From Polynucleobacter sp. Adler-ghost (GTDB lineage: Bacteria; Pseudomonadota; Gammaproteobacteria; Burkholderiales; Burkholderiaceae), in NCBI RefSeq assembly GCF_018688495.1, contig NZ_CP061320.1:530586-594585 (forward strand): 64,000 nt of DNA, in the 5' to 3' direction. How positions within the stretch are numbered: the first letter of the stretch is position 1; the number at the start of each line of letters is the position of its first letter. Under the pieces are notes generated by a model. The model worked only from the letters and a program-made list of their open reading frames with translations, ran no database searches and was not told where the DNA came from. The position numbers and the translations under genes are program-made. Shown piece after piece: positions 18,227 through 26,807 of this stretch.

Positions 18227-20494
18227 ATGAAATTTCGTTTTCCAATCATCATCATTGATGAGGACTTTCGTTCTGAAAATATTTCAGGTTCGGGGATTCG
18301 CGACTTAGCTGAAGCGATTGAAACTGAGGGCATGGAAGTCATTGGCTTGACTAGCTACGGCGACCTGACATCCTTTGCCCAACAGGCCTCCCGTGCCTCT
18401 AGCTTTATTGTGTCGATCGATGATGAGGAGTTTGTTTCTGACTCTGAAGATCATGATTTACCTGCTTTGAATAATTTGCGTGCTTTTATTACCGAAGTAC
18501 GTAAACGCAACGAAGATATTCCCATCTTTTTGTACGGCGAGACCCGTACTTCACGCCACATGCCAAATGACATCTTGCGTGAGTTGCATGGCTTTATTCA
18601 TATGAATGAAGATACGCCAGAATTTGTAGCGCGTCACATTATCCGTGAGGCTAAGGTATACCTCGATTCATTGGCGCCTCCATTCTTCCGCGCCTTAACT
18701 AATTACGCCTCTGAAGGCTCTTACTCGTGGCATTGTCCTGGGCACTCTGGTGGTGTGGCTTTCTTGAAGAGTCCGGTAGGGCGTATGTTCCATCAATTTT
18801 TTGGTGAGAATATGCTGCGTGCCGACGTCTGTAATGCAGTAGAAGAATTAGGTCAGCTGTTAGATCACACTGGACCTGTGTTGCAAAGCGAGCGCAATGC
18901 TGCCCGCATCTTTAATGCTGATCATTTATTCTTTGTGACAAACGGTACATCGACATCCAATAAGATTGTTTGGCACTCTACTGTTGCCCCTGGTGATGTG
19001 GTGTTGGTAGATCGCAACTGCCATAAGTCCGTGATTCATTCGATCACGATGATGGGCGCGATTCCGATCTTCTTGATGCCAACGCGTAATCACCTCGGCA
19101 TTATTGGTCCGATTCCTAAAGAGGAGTTTGAGTGGAAAAACATCAAGAAGAAAATTGATGCCAATCCTTTCATCAAAGATAAGAACGTGGTGCCACGTGT
19201 TATGACGCTTACACAAAGTACTTATGACGGGATTATTTATAACGTCGAGATGATTAAAGATATGCTCGATGGCAAAGTCGATTCATTACATTTCGACGAA
19301 GCTTGGTTACCACATGCTGCATTCCATCCATTCTATAAAGATATGCATGCCATCGGATCAGATCGCAAGCGCACTAAAAAGAGTTTGATGTTTGCTACCC
19401 AATCAACCCACAAGTTATTAGCCGGTTTATCACAGGCTTCACAGGTATTGGTGCAGGACGCTGAAGAACATAAGCTTGATCGAGACTGTTTCAATGAAGC
19501 CTATTTGATGCATACCTCTACTAGCCCCCAGTACGCCATCATCGCTTCTTGCGATGTATCTGCTGCCATGATGGAGTCTCCTGGAGGTACTACGCTAGTG
19601 GAGGAGTCTATTGCTGAGGCAATGGACTTCCGTCGCGCAATGCGTGAAGTGGATGATAAGTTTGGAGCAGATTGGTGGTTTAAGGTTTGGGGTCCAGACC
19701 ATTTAACTGAAGAAGGAATTGGAGAGCGTTCGGATTGGATTCTGGAGCCCAATGCTAGTTGGCACGACTTTGGCAATGTTGCACAAGATTTCAACATGCT
19801 CGATCCTATCAAGGCGACAGTAGTTACGCCTGGTTTAGATGTCGAAGGTAACTTCGGATCTATGGGTATCCCGGCGAGTATTGTGACCAAGTACTTAGCT
19901 GAGCACGGCGTGATCGTAGAGAAGTGTGGTTTGTACTCTTTCTTCATCATGTTCACCATCGGTATCACCAAGGGTCGTTGGAATACTTTGGTAACTGAGC
20001 TACAACAATTTAAAGACCACTTTGATAAGAACGCTCCCTTGTGGAAAGTATTGCCAGAGTTCGTTGCTAAACACCCTCGCTACGAGCGTGTTGGTCTCAA
20101 AGATATTTGCCAGCAGATTCATGAGTTCTATAAGGGTCGTAATGTAGCCCGTATGACTACCGAGATGTATACCTCGGATATGGTGCCAGCAATGATGCCT
20201 TCAGAAGCTTGGGCGAAGATGGCGCACAAAAAGGTGGATCGTGTTCCGCTGGATCAACTTGAGGATCGTATTACCGCTATGTTGGTAACACCATATCCTC
20301 CAGGTATTCCACTCTTGATCCCAGGCGAGCGCTTTAACAAACGCATCATTGACTATCTCTACTTTGCTCGTGACTTCAATGAGCAATTCCCAGGCTTTGA
20401 AACTGATATCCATGGCTTGGTCAAAGCAGATATTGATGGACGTAGCGAGTACTACGTTGATTGCGTAAGGCAGGAGCCAGATATCACCCTGTAA
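18227..20494 (+). CDS. Basic amino acid (Arg/Lys/Orn) decarboxylase
   Basis: A 755-residue PLP enzyme of fold type I with three parts: an N-terminal receiver-like wing (IIIIDEDFRSENISG, 1-130), the PLP domain from about 160 (SWHCPGHSGGVAFLKSP, HKSVIHS, FDEAWLPHA) and a C-terminal domain. The PLP Lys lies in TQSTHKLLAGLSQAS (about 393). This architecture is that of AdiA, LdcI and SpeC. I cannot choose among arginine, lysine and ornithine from sequence. Such enzymes consume protons under acid stress or make polyamine precursors. A terminator follows at 20521-20549. Confidence 0.88.
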   Translation: MKFRFPIIIIDEDFRSENISGSGIRDLAEAIETEGMEVIGLTSYGDLTSFAQQASRASSFIVSIDDEEFVSDSEDHDLPALNNLRAFITEVRKRNEDIPIFLYGETRTSRHMPNDILRELHGFIHMNEDTPEFVARHIIREAKVYLDSLAPPFFRALTNYASEGSYSWHCPGHSGGVAFLKSPVGRMFHQFFGENMLRADVCNAVEELGQLLDHTGPVLQSERNAARIFNADHLFFVTNGTSTSNKIVWHSTVAPGDVVLVDRNCHKSVIHSITMMGAIPIFLMPTRNHLGIIGPIPKEEFEWKNIKKKIDANPFIKDKNVVPRVMTLTQSTYDGIIYNVEMIKDMLDGKVDSLHFDEAWLPHAAFHPFYKDMHAIGSDRKRTKKSLMFATQSTHKLLAGLSQASQVLVQDAEEHKLDRDCFNEAYLMHTSTSPQYAIIASCDVSAAMMESPGGTTLVEESIAEAMDFRRAMREVDDKFGADWWFKVWGPDHLTEEGIGERSDWILEPNASWHDFGNVAQDFNMLDPIKATVVTPGLDVEGNFGSMGIPASIVTKYLAEHGVIVEKCGLYSFFIMFTIGITKGRWNTLVTELQQFKDHFDKNAPLWKVLPEFVAKHPRYERVGLKDICQQIHEFYKGRNVARMTTEMYTSDMVPAMMPSEAWAKMAHKKVDRVPLDQLEDRITAMLVTPYPPGIPLLIPGERFNKRIIDYLYFARDFNEQFPGFETDIHGLVKADIDGRSEYYVDCVRQEPDITL

Positions 20495-20520
20495 TCTAGT
20501 TTAAGTAATGAATCCCTCGA

Positions 20521-20549
20521 AATACCCTGCTTTTGCGGGGTATTTTTTT
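20521..20549 (+). terminator. Rho-independent terminator after decarboxylase
   Basis: AATACCC and GGGTATT arms around a TGCTTTTGCG core, followed by seven T. Confidence 0.9.
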
Positions 20550-20615
20550 GCTTGTGTGTAAATCTGAATTCATTTAGTAATGGCTGTAAGATTCCCAGAT
20601 TAAAGTGGAGCTTGT

Positions 20616-20873
20616 ATGCGAGTAATTCAATTTTCTGACGCCGTAAATCAGCTTGATCAGGTAATCGATCAAGTGGTCAGCGATCGTGATGTGACCATTA
20701 TTTCTTGTGAGGGTTGTGAGACTGCAGTTCTTATGTCGAAGGCCACATACAATGGCATGATCGATACATTACATTTACTAAGATCCCCAGCTAACGTAAA
20801 ACACCTGAATAGGTCTTTAGCTCAATATCACAAAGACTATCCAATAGGACAAGCACTTCACTTATTTAATTGA
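20616..20873 (+). CDS. Orphan Phd/YefM-type antitoxin
   Basis: An 85-residue protein starting MRVIQFSDAVNQLDQVIDQV and containing ISCEGCETAVLMSKATYNGMIDTLHLL. This is the Phd/YefM N-terminal DNA-binding fold, in which the SKATYNGM segment matches YefM. The C-terminal part (HLNRSLAQYHKDY) resembles the toxin-binding tail. No YoeB or other toxin gene follows: the next gene is convergent, and the last 12 bases overlap its 3' end. It is either a solitary antitoxin that counters a toxin elsewhere or the remnant of a lost module. The start is a plain ATG with a weak GGAG upstream. Confidence 0.75.
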   Translation: MRVIQFSDAVNQLDQVIDQVVSDRDVTIISCEGCETAVLMSKATYNGMIDTLHLLRSPANVKHLNRSLAQYHKDYPIGQALHLFN

Positions 20874-22394
20874 CTTATCTAGCTGAAAGATAACCGGCGC
20901 ATCTTCATCAACTTTGCTTGGCAATGAGTCTGGTTTAACTTCTTCGCTTCCTGTGAAATTAAAGTCCTGACTTTGAATCACTACAGAAGGCTTATCTAGT
21001 AAGGTGGTGACCAAAGCTGGGAATGCCGCAACCACCACAACCATGATGAGTTGCAGAACAACCCAAGGTAATGCGCCCCAGTAGATATCACTACTTTTGA
21101 CTTCTTTAGGTGCAACGCCACGTAGATAAAACAGTGCAAACCCAAATGGGGGATGCATAAATGAGGTTTGCATATTGACGCACAGCATTACGCCGAACCA
21201 CACTAGAGCAGCACTAGCCGCTGCCTGAGGATTACCATTCATGGAGGCAAGCAATACTGGTGCCAGTAGTTTGACTGCGACTGGTGCAAGCAGTGGCACC
21301 ACGATGAAAGCGATTTCAAAGAAGTCCAAGAAGAATGCCAAGAAGAAAACAAACAGATTCACAAACACTAGGAATCCAATCCAGCCCCCCGGCAGGTTGG
21401 AAAACAATGCTTCTACCCAGTGACCGCCATCAACTCCTTGGAAAACAACTGAGAAGCAAGTTGAACCAATCAAGATGAACACTACCATCGCAGTAATCCG
21501 CATGGTGTTTTGATAGGCTTGCTGTATCAAGCCATTGAGATTGGGAATGCTTGCCCTTCGAATCCATGCCAAAAGCAATGCACCCATCGCTCCCATAGCG
21601 CCAGATTCGGTTGGGGTTGCGATGCCAGTCATGATGGTTCCCAGCACCAAGAAAATCAGCGCCGCTGAGGGAATAATTCCTAATAGACATTTTTTCCACA
21701 GCACCCAGCCTTTGAGAGTGAGTTCATTTTCTGGGGCCGCGGGAAGGTAATCAGGCCTAAAGCGGGATAGGAAAAAAGTGTAGAGGGCAAACAGACCGAT
21801 TTGCAGCAGGGAAGGCCCCCAAGCGCCAAGGTACATACTGCCCACATCGGCGCTACCGCTTTGGGTTTTTAGTTGGTCGGCCAAAACAATCAGCACCAAG
21901 GAGGGTGGCACTAACTGGGTAATAGTCCCAGAAGCCGCTAAAACGCCCGTAGCGTAGCGCATGTTATAGCCATAACGCATCATTACTGGCAGAGAAATCA
22001 TCGTCATAGCGATCACCTGCGCAGCCACCGTCCCCGTGATCGCCCCCAGAATAAATCCCACAATAATCACTGAGTAGCCAAGTCCACCCCGAATACGTCC
22101 AAAGAGCTGACCCATGGAATCCAACATCTCTTCTGCAAGACCGCAGCGCTCAAGAATAGCGCCCATGAATGTGAAGAAGGGGATTGCTAGCAGTAGGTCG
22201 TTAGCAAGAACGCTACCAAAGATGCGCTGGGGAATAGCTTGCAAAAACGGCACGCCAAAGAAGTTTTCACTGATGGCAATGCCAGCAAAGAATAGTCCTG
22301 CAGCCATTAAAGAAAAGGCTACCGGAAAACCGATCAACATAAACACAATGAGTCCGCCAAACATCAACGGTGGCATCCATTCCAATGGAATCAT
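20862..22394 (-). CDS. TRAP transporter large permease subunit
   Basis: A 510-residue membrane protein of the DctM family with about 12 hydrophobic segments. Family features include the N-terminal GGLIVFMLIGFPVAFSL, PFFTFMGAILERCGLAEEMLD, and GTITQLVPPSLVLIVL. The last 45 residues (after ALVTTLLDKP) form a polar tail that I do not recognise. It would carry an organic acid, coupled to a sodium gradient, together with the small subunit whose gene overlaps its start by 4 bases. No periplasmic binding protein gene is adjacent, so the substrate is unknown. Confidence 0.88.
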   Translation of the reverse strand: MIPLEWMPPLMFGGLIVFMLIGFPVAFSLMAAGLFFAGIAISENFFGVPFLQAIPQRIFGSVLANDLLLAIPFFTFMGAILERCGLAEEMLDSMGQLFGRIRGGLGYSVIIVGFILGAITGTVAAQVIAMTMISLPVMMRYGYNMRYATGVLAASGTITQLVPPSLVLIVLADQLKTQSGSADVGSMYLGAWGPSLLQIGLFALYTFFLSRFRPDYLPAAPENELTLKGWVLWKKCLLGIIPSAALIFLVLGTIMTGIATPTESGAMGAMGALLLAWIRRASIPNLNGLIQQAYQNTMRITAMVVFILIGSTCFSVVFQGVDGGHWVEALFSNLPGGWIGFLVFVNLFVFFLAFFLDFFEIAFIVVPLLAPVAVKLLAPVLLASMNGNPQAAASAALVWFGVMLCVNMQTSFMHPPFGFALFYLRGVAPKEVKSSDIYWGALPWVVLQLIMVVVVAAFPALVTTLLDKPSVVIQSQDFNFTGSEEVKPDSLPSKVDEDAPVIFQLDKSIK

Positions 22395-22942
22395 TGCATG
22401 GGCTTTTCATAATGAAGATCAGCGGCGGGTAATGTTGCTTTACCTTTGAGGGCGCCAATACGTTTGATGATTTCTGAGAGCCCCTGAAGACTTAGCATGA
22501 AGAAACCAAAAGGCACAATAAACTTAATGGGGTAGCGCGATAAACCACCTGCATTGAGTGAATGCTCAGAAACTAACCAGGACGGATAAAACAAAGTAGT
22601 CCAAGACAGCCAGGAAAATAATAAGCAAGCGGGCAATAAAAAGACAATCAAACCAAAGAGGTCTACATAAAGACGTCCGCGATCAGAAAGTTGTGAGTAA
22701 ATTAAATCGACTCGAACATGCTCATTGCGCTTGAGTGTGTATGCAGCCCCCAGCATGACAGCGGCAGCAAATAAGTACCACTGTAATTCTAGTGGCCAGT
22801 TATTGCTGATATCTAGACTATAGCGAAGCAGAGCATTAGTAGCTGACACTACGCAAGACAGCAAAATCATGATGCTGGCTGCCTTGCCAAGGAATTGATT
22901 GAAGCGGTCAATTCCTGTTGAGAGCGTTCCCCAAAAGCCCAT
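22391..22942 (-). CDS. TRAP transporter small permease subunit
   Basis: A 183-residue protein with four hydrophobic helices (about 15-40, 50-70, 90-115 and 140-165), including LELQWYLFAAAVMLGAAYTLKRNEHVRVDLIY, the DctQ family signature. It pairs with the large permease encoded downstream (4-base overlap). argH lies 5 bases upstream on the same strand, so the TRAP genes may be transcribed with arginine biosynthesis. Confidence 0.88.
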   Translation of the reverse strand: MGFWGTLSTGIDRFNQFLGKAASIMILLSCVVSATNALLRYSLDISNNWPLELQWYLFAAAVMLGAAYTLKRNEHVRVDLIYSQLSDRGRLYVDLFGLIVFLLPACLLFSWLSWTTLFYPSWLVSEHSLNAGGLSRYPIKFIVPFGFFMLSLQGLSEIIKRIGALKGKATLPAADLHYEKPMQ

Positions 22943-22947
22943 GCGGA

Positions 22948-24366
22948 TTAGAGATCTGCACGACCCCGTTTAATTGCAGCAAGTACTTGTGCTGGGGCGG
23001 TACCGCCAGCATGTTGACGAGAATTCACGGAGCCATCCACCGTCAGTAGAGTAAAGACATCATCACCTATAAGCTCTGGGCGGCTATCTAAGCCACAAGC
23101 AAAACGCAATTCAGAGAGTGACAAATCAGTAAGCATGCAGTTACGGCCTACACAGGCCTTCACTGCATGAGCGACTGCTTCGTGAGCGTCCCGGAAAGCC
23201 AACCCCTTTTTAACTAAGTAATCAGCCAAGTCAGTGGCAGTTGCGAAGCCTTCTTCAGCGGCAGCTTTCATCACATCGGCTTTCACCTGAATATGCGGCA
23301 CCATATCAGCGAAGATACGCAAGGTATCTTGCACGGTATCTACCGCATCAAATAAAGGCTCTTTGTCTTCTTGATTATCTTTGTTGTACGCCAATGGCTG
23401 GCTCTTCATCAAGGTCAGTAAAGAAATCAAATCACCATAAACACGCCCAGTTTTGCCGCGAGCTAATTCTGGTACATCTGGATTCTTTTTCTGCGGCATG
23501 ATGGAGCTGCCAGTACAGAAGCGATCTGGTAAATCAATAAAGCTAAAACGTGGACTCAACCACAGTACCAGCTCTTCAGATAAGCGTGACACGTGCATCA
23601 TTAAGATGGATGCAAAGGCGCAGAACTCAATCGCAAAGTCACGATCAGATACTGCATCAAGAGAGTTATTGCAGATACCATCAAAACCTAAAATTTTGGC
23701 AACCTGCTCGCGATCGATAGGATAAGTTGTTCCGGCTAAAGCAGCCGCACCGAGCGGTAAACGATTAAAGCGGGCGCGCAGATCTGCTAAGCGACTCGCA
23801 TCGCGACTAAACATTTCGTAATAGGCCATCAAGTGATGACCAAAAGTAATGGGCTGGGCTACTTGTAAATGAGTATGGCCAGGCATGATCGTTGCAGCGT
23901 GACTCTCAGCTAGGTTAAGAAAGGCGGTACGTAGGGTTTTGAGAGTGATTGCGATCTCATCAACGCTGCCACGCAACCACAGGCGCAAATCAGTTGCTAC
24001 TTGGTCATTCCGCGAACGACCAGTATGAAGACGCTTGCCAGCATCGCCAACTAACTCTGTCAGGCGAGCCTCGATATTCAGATGTACATCTTCCAGTGCG
24101 AGTTGCCAGTTAAATTCACCGGCTTCAATTTCGCTTTTAATCTGGGCCATACCCTTTTGAATATCCGCTAAATCTTGGGCGCCGATAATTTTTTGAGTGG
24201 CCAGCATTTCAGCGTGAGCTAAAGATCCAGCAATATCCACTAAGGCAAATCGTTGATCAAAACCAATGGAGGCGGTATAACGTTGAACTAGTTCGTCAAC
24301 GGGTTCATTAAAGCGGGCCGACCAAGCTTGGGCTTTGTTGGAAAGGGAATTTTTTGATGAGCTCAT
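22948..24366 (-). CDS. argH: Argininosuccinate lyase
   Basis: A 472-residue enzyme splitting argininosuccinate into arginine and fumarate. It shows the fumarase-superfamily signature [20 protein letters not shown], the [17 protein letters not shown] block near the N-terminus, and [15 protein letters not shown]. The ATG at 24366 gives the standard N-terminus [15 protein letters not shown]; an upstream in-frame start at 24456 would run into hemC. It is divergent from hemC with only 43 bases between, so both promoters must overlap. Confidence 0.95.
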   Translation of the reverse strand: MSSSKNSLSNKAQAWSARFNEPVDELVQRYTASIGFDQRFALVDIAGSLAHAEMLATQKIIGAQDLADIQKGMAQIKSEIEAGEFNWQLALEDVHLNIEARLTELVGDAGKRLHTGRSRNDQVATDLRLWLRGSVDEIAITLKTLRTAFLNLAESHAATIMPGHTHLQVAQPITFGHHLMAYYEMFSRDASRLADLRARFNRLPLGAAALAGTTYPIDREQVAKILGFDGICNNSLDAVSDRDFAIEFCAFASILMMHVSRLSEELVLWLSPRFSFIDLPDRFCTGSSIMPQKKNPDVPELARGKTGRVYGDLISLLTLMKSQPLAYNKDNQEDKEPLFDAVDTVQDTLRIFADMVPHIQVKADVMKAAAEEGFATATDLADYLVKKGLAFRDAHEAVAHAVKACVGRNCMLTDLSLSELRFACGLDSRPELIGDDVFTLLTVDGSVNSRQHAGGTAPAQVLAAIKRGRADL

Positions 24367-24409
24367 AAACGCAGTATATTGATGTAAATCTTTAATTATT
24401 TTAAATGCT

Positions 24410-25390
24410 ATGTCCCAAACACCTATTTCTAGCCCTGTAGCCTCCAACTCTGGCACCCCTGAGCGCCTTGTAATCGCCTCCCGTGAGAGCCGCCTCGCTA
24501 TGTGGCAGGCTGAACACCTCCGAGATTGCCTTAAAAAGCTCTATCCGGCATGCGATGTACAGATCCTGGGTATGACCACTAGAGGAGACCAAATACTGGA
24601 TAAAGCCCTCTCCAAAGTGGGTGGCAAGGGCTTATTTGTAAAAGAACTTGAAACTGCCCTAGAAGATGGTCGGGCAGATTTAGCGGTGCATTCTCTAAAA
24701 GACGTCCCCATGGTCATGCCAGAGGGCTTTGATTTGTCATGCGTGATGGTCCGTGAAGATGCTCATGATGCATTTGTTTCTAATGACTATGCCAGCCTAG
24801 AGGATTTACCAAAAGGTGCGGTGGTGGGTACTTCTAGTTTGCGACGAGAATCCGTGCTTAGATCCAGATTTCCACATTTAGTGATCCAGCCCTTGAGGGG
24901 TAATTTAGATACCCGTATGGGCAAGCTTGATCGCGGCGAGTACCAAGCAATTATTTTGGCTGCTGCAGGTCTCAAGCGATTGGGTTTAGGAAGCCGTATT
25001 CGGGCTTTATTACCCATTGATCCCTATACGCCAGCTGCTGGACAGGGTGCACTTGGTATCGAAACTCTGATTAAGCATCCCAGAATTAAAGAGTGGCTTG
25101 CGCCGCTTAATGATTTACCTACACTCTATGCAGTGACTGCTGAACGTATGGTGTCGCGCCAATTAGGCGGATCTTGTGAAGTACCTTTGGCTGCGTATGC
25201 TACCTGGGATCAAGATCATATGAATATTCGCTCCTTTGTTGCTAGTGTTGATGGCACTGCAATTTGTTTGGCCAGCGCTCAAGGTGCCGTAAAGAGTCTT
25301 GATGATGCAGAGGCTTTAGGATTATCAGTAGCGCAAGATCTGATTGCTCAAGGTGCTGAGCATTTATTGCCTAATGGCCTGCCTAAATAA
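24410..25390 (+). CDS. hemC: Porphobilinogen deaminase
   Basis: A 326-residue enzyme that polymerises four porphobilinogens to hydroxymethylbilane for haem and cobalamin-type tetrapyrroles. Motifs are [40 protein letters not shown], and Cys256 in [12 protein letters not shown], which carries the dipyrromethane cofactor. The first 18 residues are a variable, Ser-rich extension. hemD follows 36 bases downstream, giving the usual hemCD order. Confidence 0.96.
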   Translation: MSQTPISSPVASNSGTPERLVIASRESRLAMWQAEHLRDCLKKLYPACDVQILGMTTRGDQILDKALSKVGGKGLFVKELETALEDGRADLAVHSLKDVPMVMPEGFDLSCVMVREDAHDAFVSNDYASLEDLPKGAVVGTSSLRRESVLRSRFPHLVIQPLRGNLDTRMGKLDRGEYQAIILAAAGLKRLGLGSRIRALLPIDPYTPAAGQGALGIETLIKHPRIKEWLAPLNDLPTLYAVTAERMVSRQLGGSCEVPLAAYATWDQDHMNIRSFVASVDGTAICLASAQGAVKSLDDAEALGLSVAQDLIAQGAEHLLPNGLPK

Positions 25391-25426
25391 AAGTTTATTA
25401 GCAAGAAGCCATTAAACAAGTTGCGG

Positions 25427-26236
25427 ATGAGTAATAAGACCATTGTCATTACCCGCCCCAGTGGACAGGCGCGTCAGTTGTCAGAAGCGCTTTTGGTGAG
25501 CTTGCGCAATAGTGGTTTTACCCCCGAATCTACCCCCAAGATTATTGCTTTACCCTTACTTACTATTGCCCCAAAGGGTGATGGTGTTTTGGTGAAGCAG
25601 ATTACTGCAGCGCTAAAGACTGCAGACTTAGCCATCTTTGTTAGTCCGAATGCCATTGAATGTACGATGCGTTTATTAGAGTGTTCTTGGCAAGAGTTAT
25701 CGAGCAAACCTGTGCCAATTGGGGTTATGGGTGGTAGCAGTATGTTGGCTCTCAAAAATCATGGTGTTGGTGTTGAGGGTAACCACACTCAAATCATTCT
25801 TCCTCAGAATAATGCGCAGTGGGATTCTGAGGGCTTGTGGACCGAATTACAGAATCTACGCTGGAATTGGTCTACTAAAAAAGTGATCATCTTTAAAGGT
25901 GAGGGCGGGCGCGATTGGCTCGCTGACACTCTAAAAAATGCTGGTGCTCAAGTTGAAGCATTCTCAGTCTATGCCCGCGTTCCTTTGGATCTCAAGAGCT
26001 CCGCTTGGAACGAAATTCATGAGATAGATTTTGCTAAATCGCTTTGGCTCCTAACTTCATCGGAGGCGGTAAGACATTTGGGTGGGGCAAAACTGCCGCT
26101 TGATCTCGCCACAGCCATTTGTCCGCATCATAATATTACCGATGCGGCAGAGCGCATTGGTTTTGGTGAAGTGATTACTTGTGAACCTGGAGATGAGGCT
26201 TTGATTGCCGCAGCGCAAGCTTGGCTATCTATTTAA
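25427..26236 (+). CDS. hemD: Uroporphyrinogen-III synthase
   Basis: A 269-residue protein with the two-lobed HemD pattern: IVITRPSGQARQLSEALL at the N-terminus, DLAIFVSPNAIECTMRLL, and in the second lobe KKVIIFKGEGGRDWLADTLKNAGAQVEAFSVYARV. It closes and inverts ring D of hydroxymethylbilane made by HemC. HemD is poorly conserved, so the assignment leans on these blocks and on hemC upstream. ATG 25427 is chosen over an in-frame TTG at 25421. Its stop codon overlaps that of the convergent ubiC. Confidence 0.9.
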   Translation: MSNKTIVITRPSGQARQLSEALLVSLRNSGFTPESTPKIIALPLLTIAPKGDGVLVKQITAALKTADLAIFVSPNAIECTMRLLECSWQELSSKPVPIGVMGGSSMLALKNHGVGVEGNHTQIILPQNNAQWDSEGLWTELQNLRWNWSTKKVIIFKGEGGRDWLADTLKNAGAQVEAFSVYARVPLDLKSSAWNEIHEIDFAKSLWLLTSSEAVRHLGGAKLPLDLATAICPHHNITDAAERIGFGEVITCEPGDEALIAAAQAWLSI

Positions 26237-26805
26237 TGAGCGGGATAGTTAAGTAGGGCCGGCAGAAAAACTTCACTCACCAAGAGTGGGCGTCCTTTCA
26301 GTTGATATAGCGTACGTCTTGCCCAGTTGACCTGTGGCAACCCTGAATATTGCTGAAAACATTTTTTCCACAGTGCACTTTGCTTATCAAGGCGAGCAAT
26401 CTCTCGGGGCGGTTTCTTTTGGGAGCGCATCCGCGTTTTAGCAAAAAGCACTGCACCTAATGGTTTCTTTCCTAAGCGCAGAACCTCATGATTACTGCCA
26501 CTCGAGCTGGTGCTGGGAATAATGCTGTGTGCCATCACCAGCGGAATACCATGAGTGCAAAGCAGTACTTCTCTGATACGACAACGTTTGATCTTGAAAT
26601 GGAAATAGCGACTCTCGTCGCTATTCAGGTTTTGGCGGCAATCACGCAAAACTACTACCTCTAGTTTATGTCCGATTGCACGTTCAATTTTTTGGGTTAA
26701 AGAACCAGTATCGCTGAGCCAAGACTGCCACTGGCGTGGCGCTTGATGCAATTCACCGGAATCGACTCGATTCCATGCAGAACGGAGACGGCGACGGCGA
26801 ACCAT
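26233..26805 (-). CDS. ubiC: Chorismate lyase (ubiquinone biosynthesis)
   Basis: A 190-residue protein with the UbiC hallmarks LRLGKKPLGAVLF (about 108-120) and ARRTLYQLKGRPLLVSEVFLP near the C-terminus, where the Glu is catalytic. It removes pyruvate from chorismate to give 4-hydroxybenzoate, the ubiquinone head-group precursor. The gene begins 2 bases after the helicase stop codon, so it is probably expressed by read-through from that gene. The N-terminus is unusually basic (MVRRRRLR). Confidence 0.88.
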   Translation of the reverse strand: MVRRRRLRSAWNRVDSGELHQAPRQWQSWLSDTGSLTQKIERAIGHKLEVVVLRDCRQNLNSDESRYFHFKIKRCRIREVLLCTHGIPLVMAHSIIPSTSSSGSNHEVLRLGKKPLGAVLFAKTRMRSQKKPPREIARLDKQSALWKKCFQQYSGLPQVNWARRTLYQLKGRPLLVSEVFLPALLNYPAH

Positions 26806-26807
26806 TT

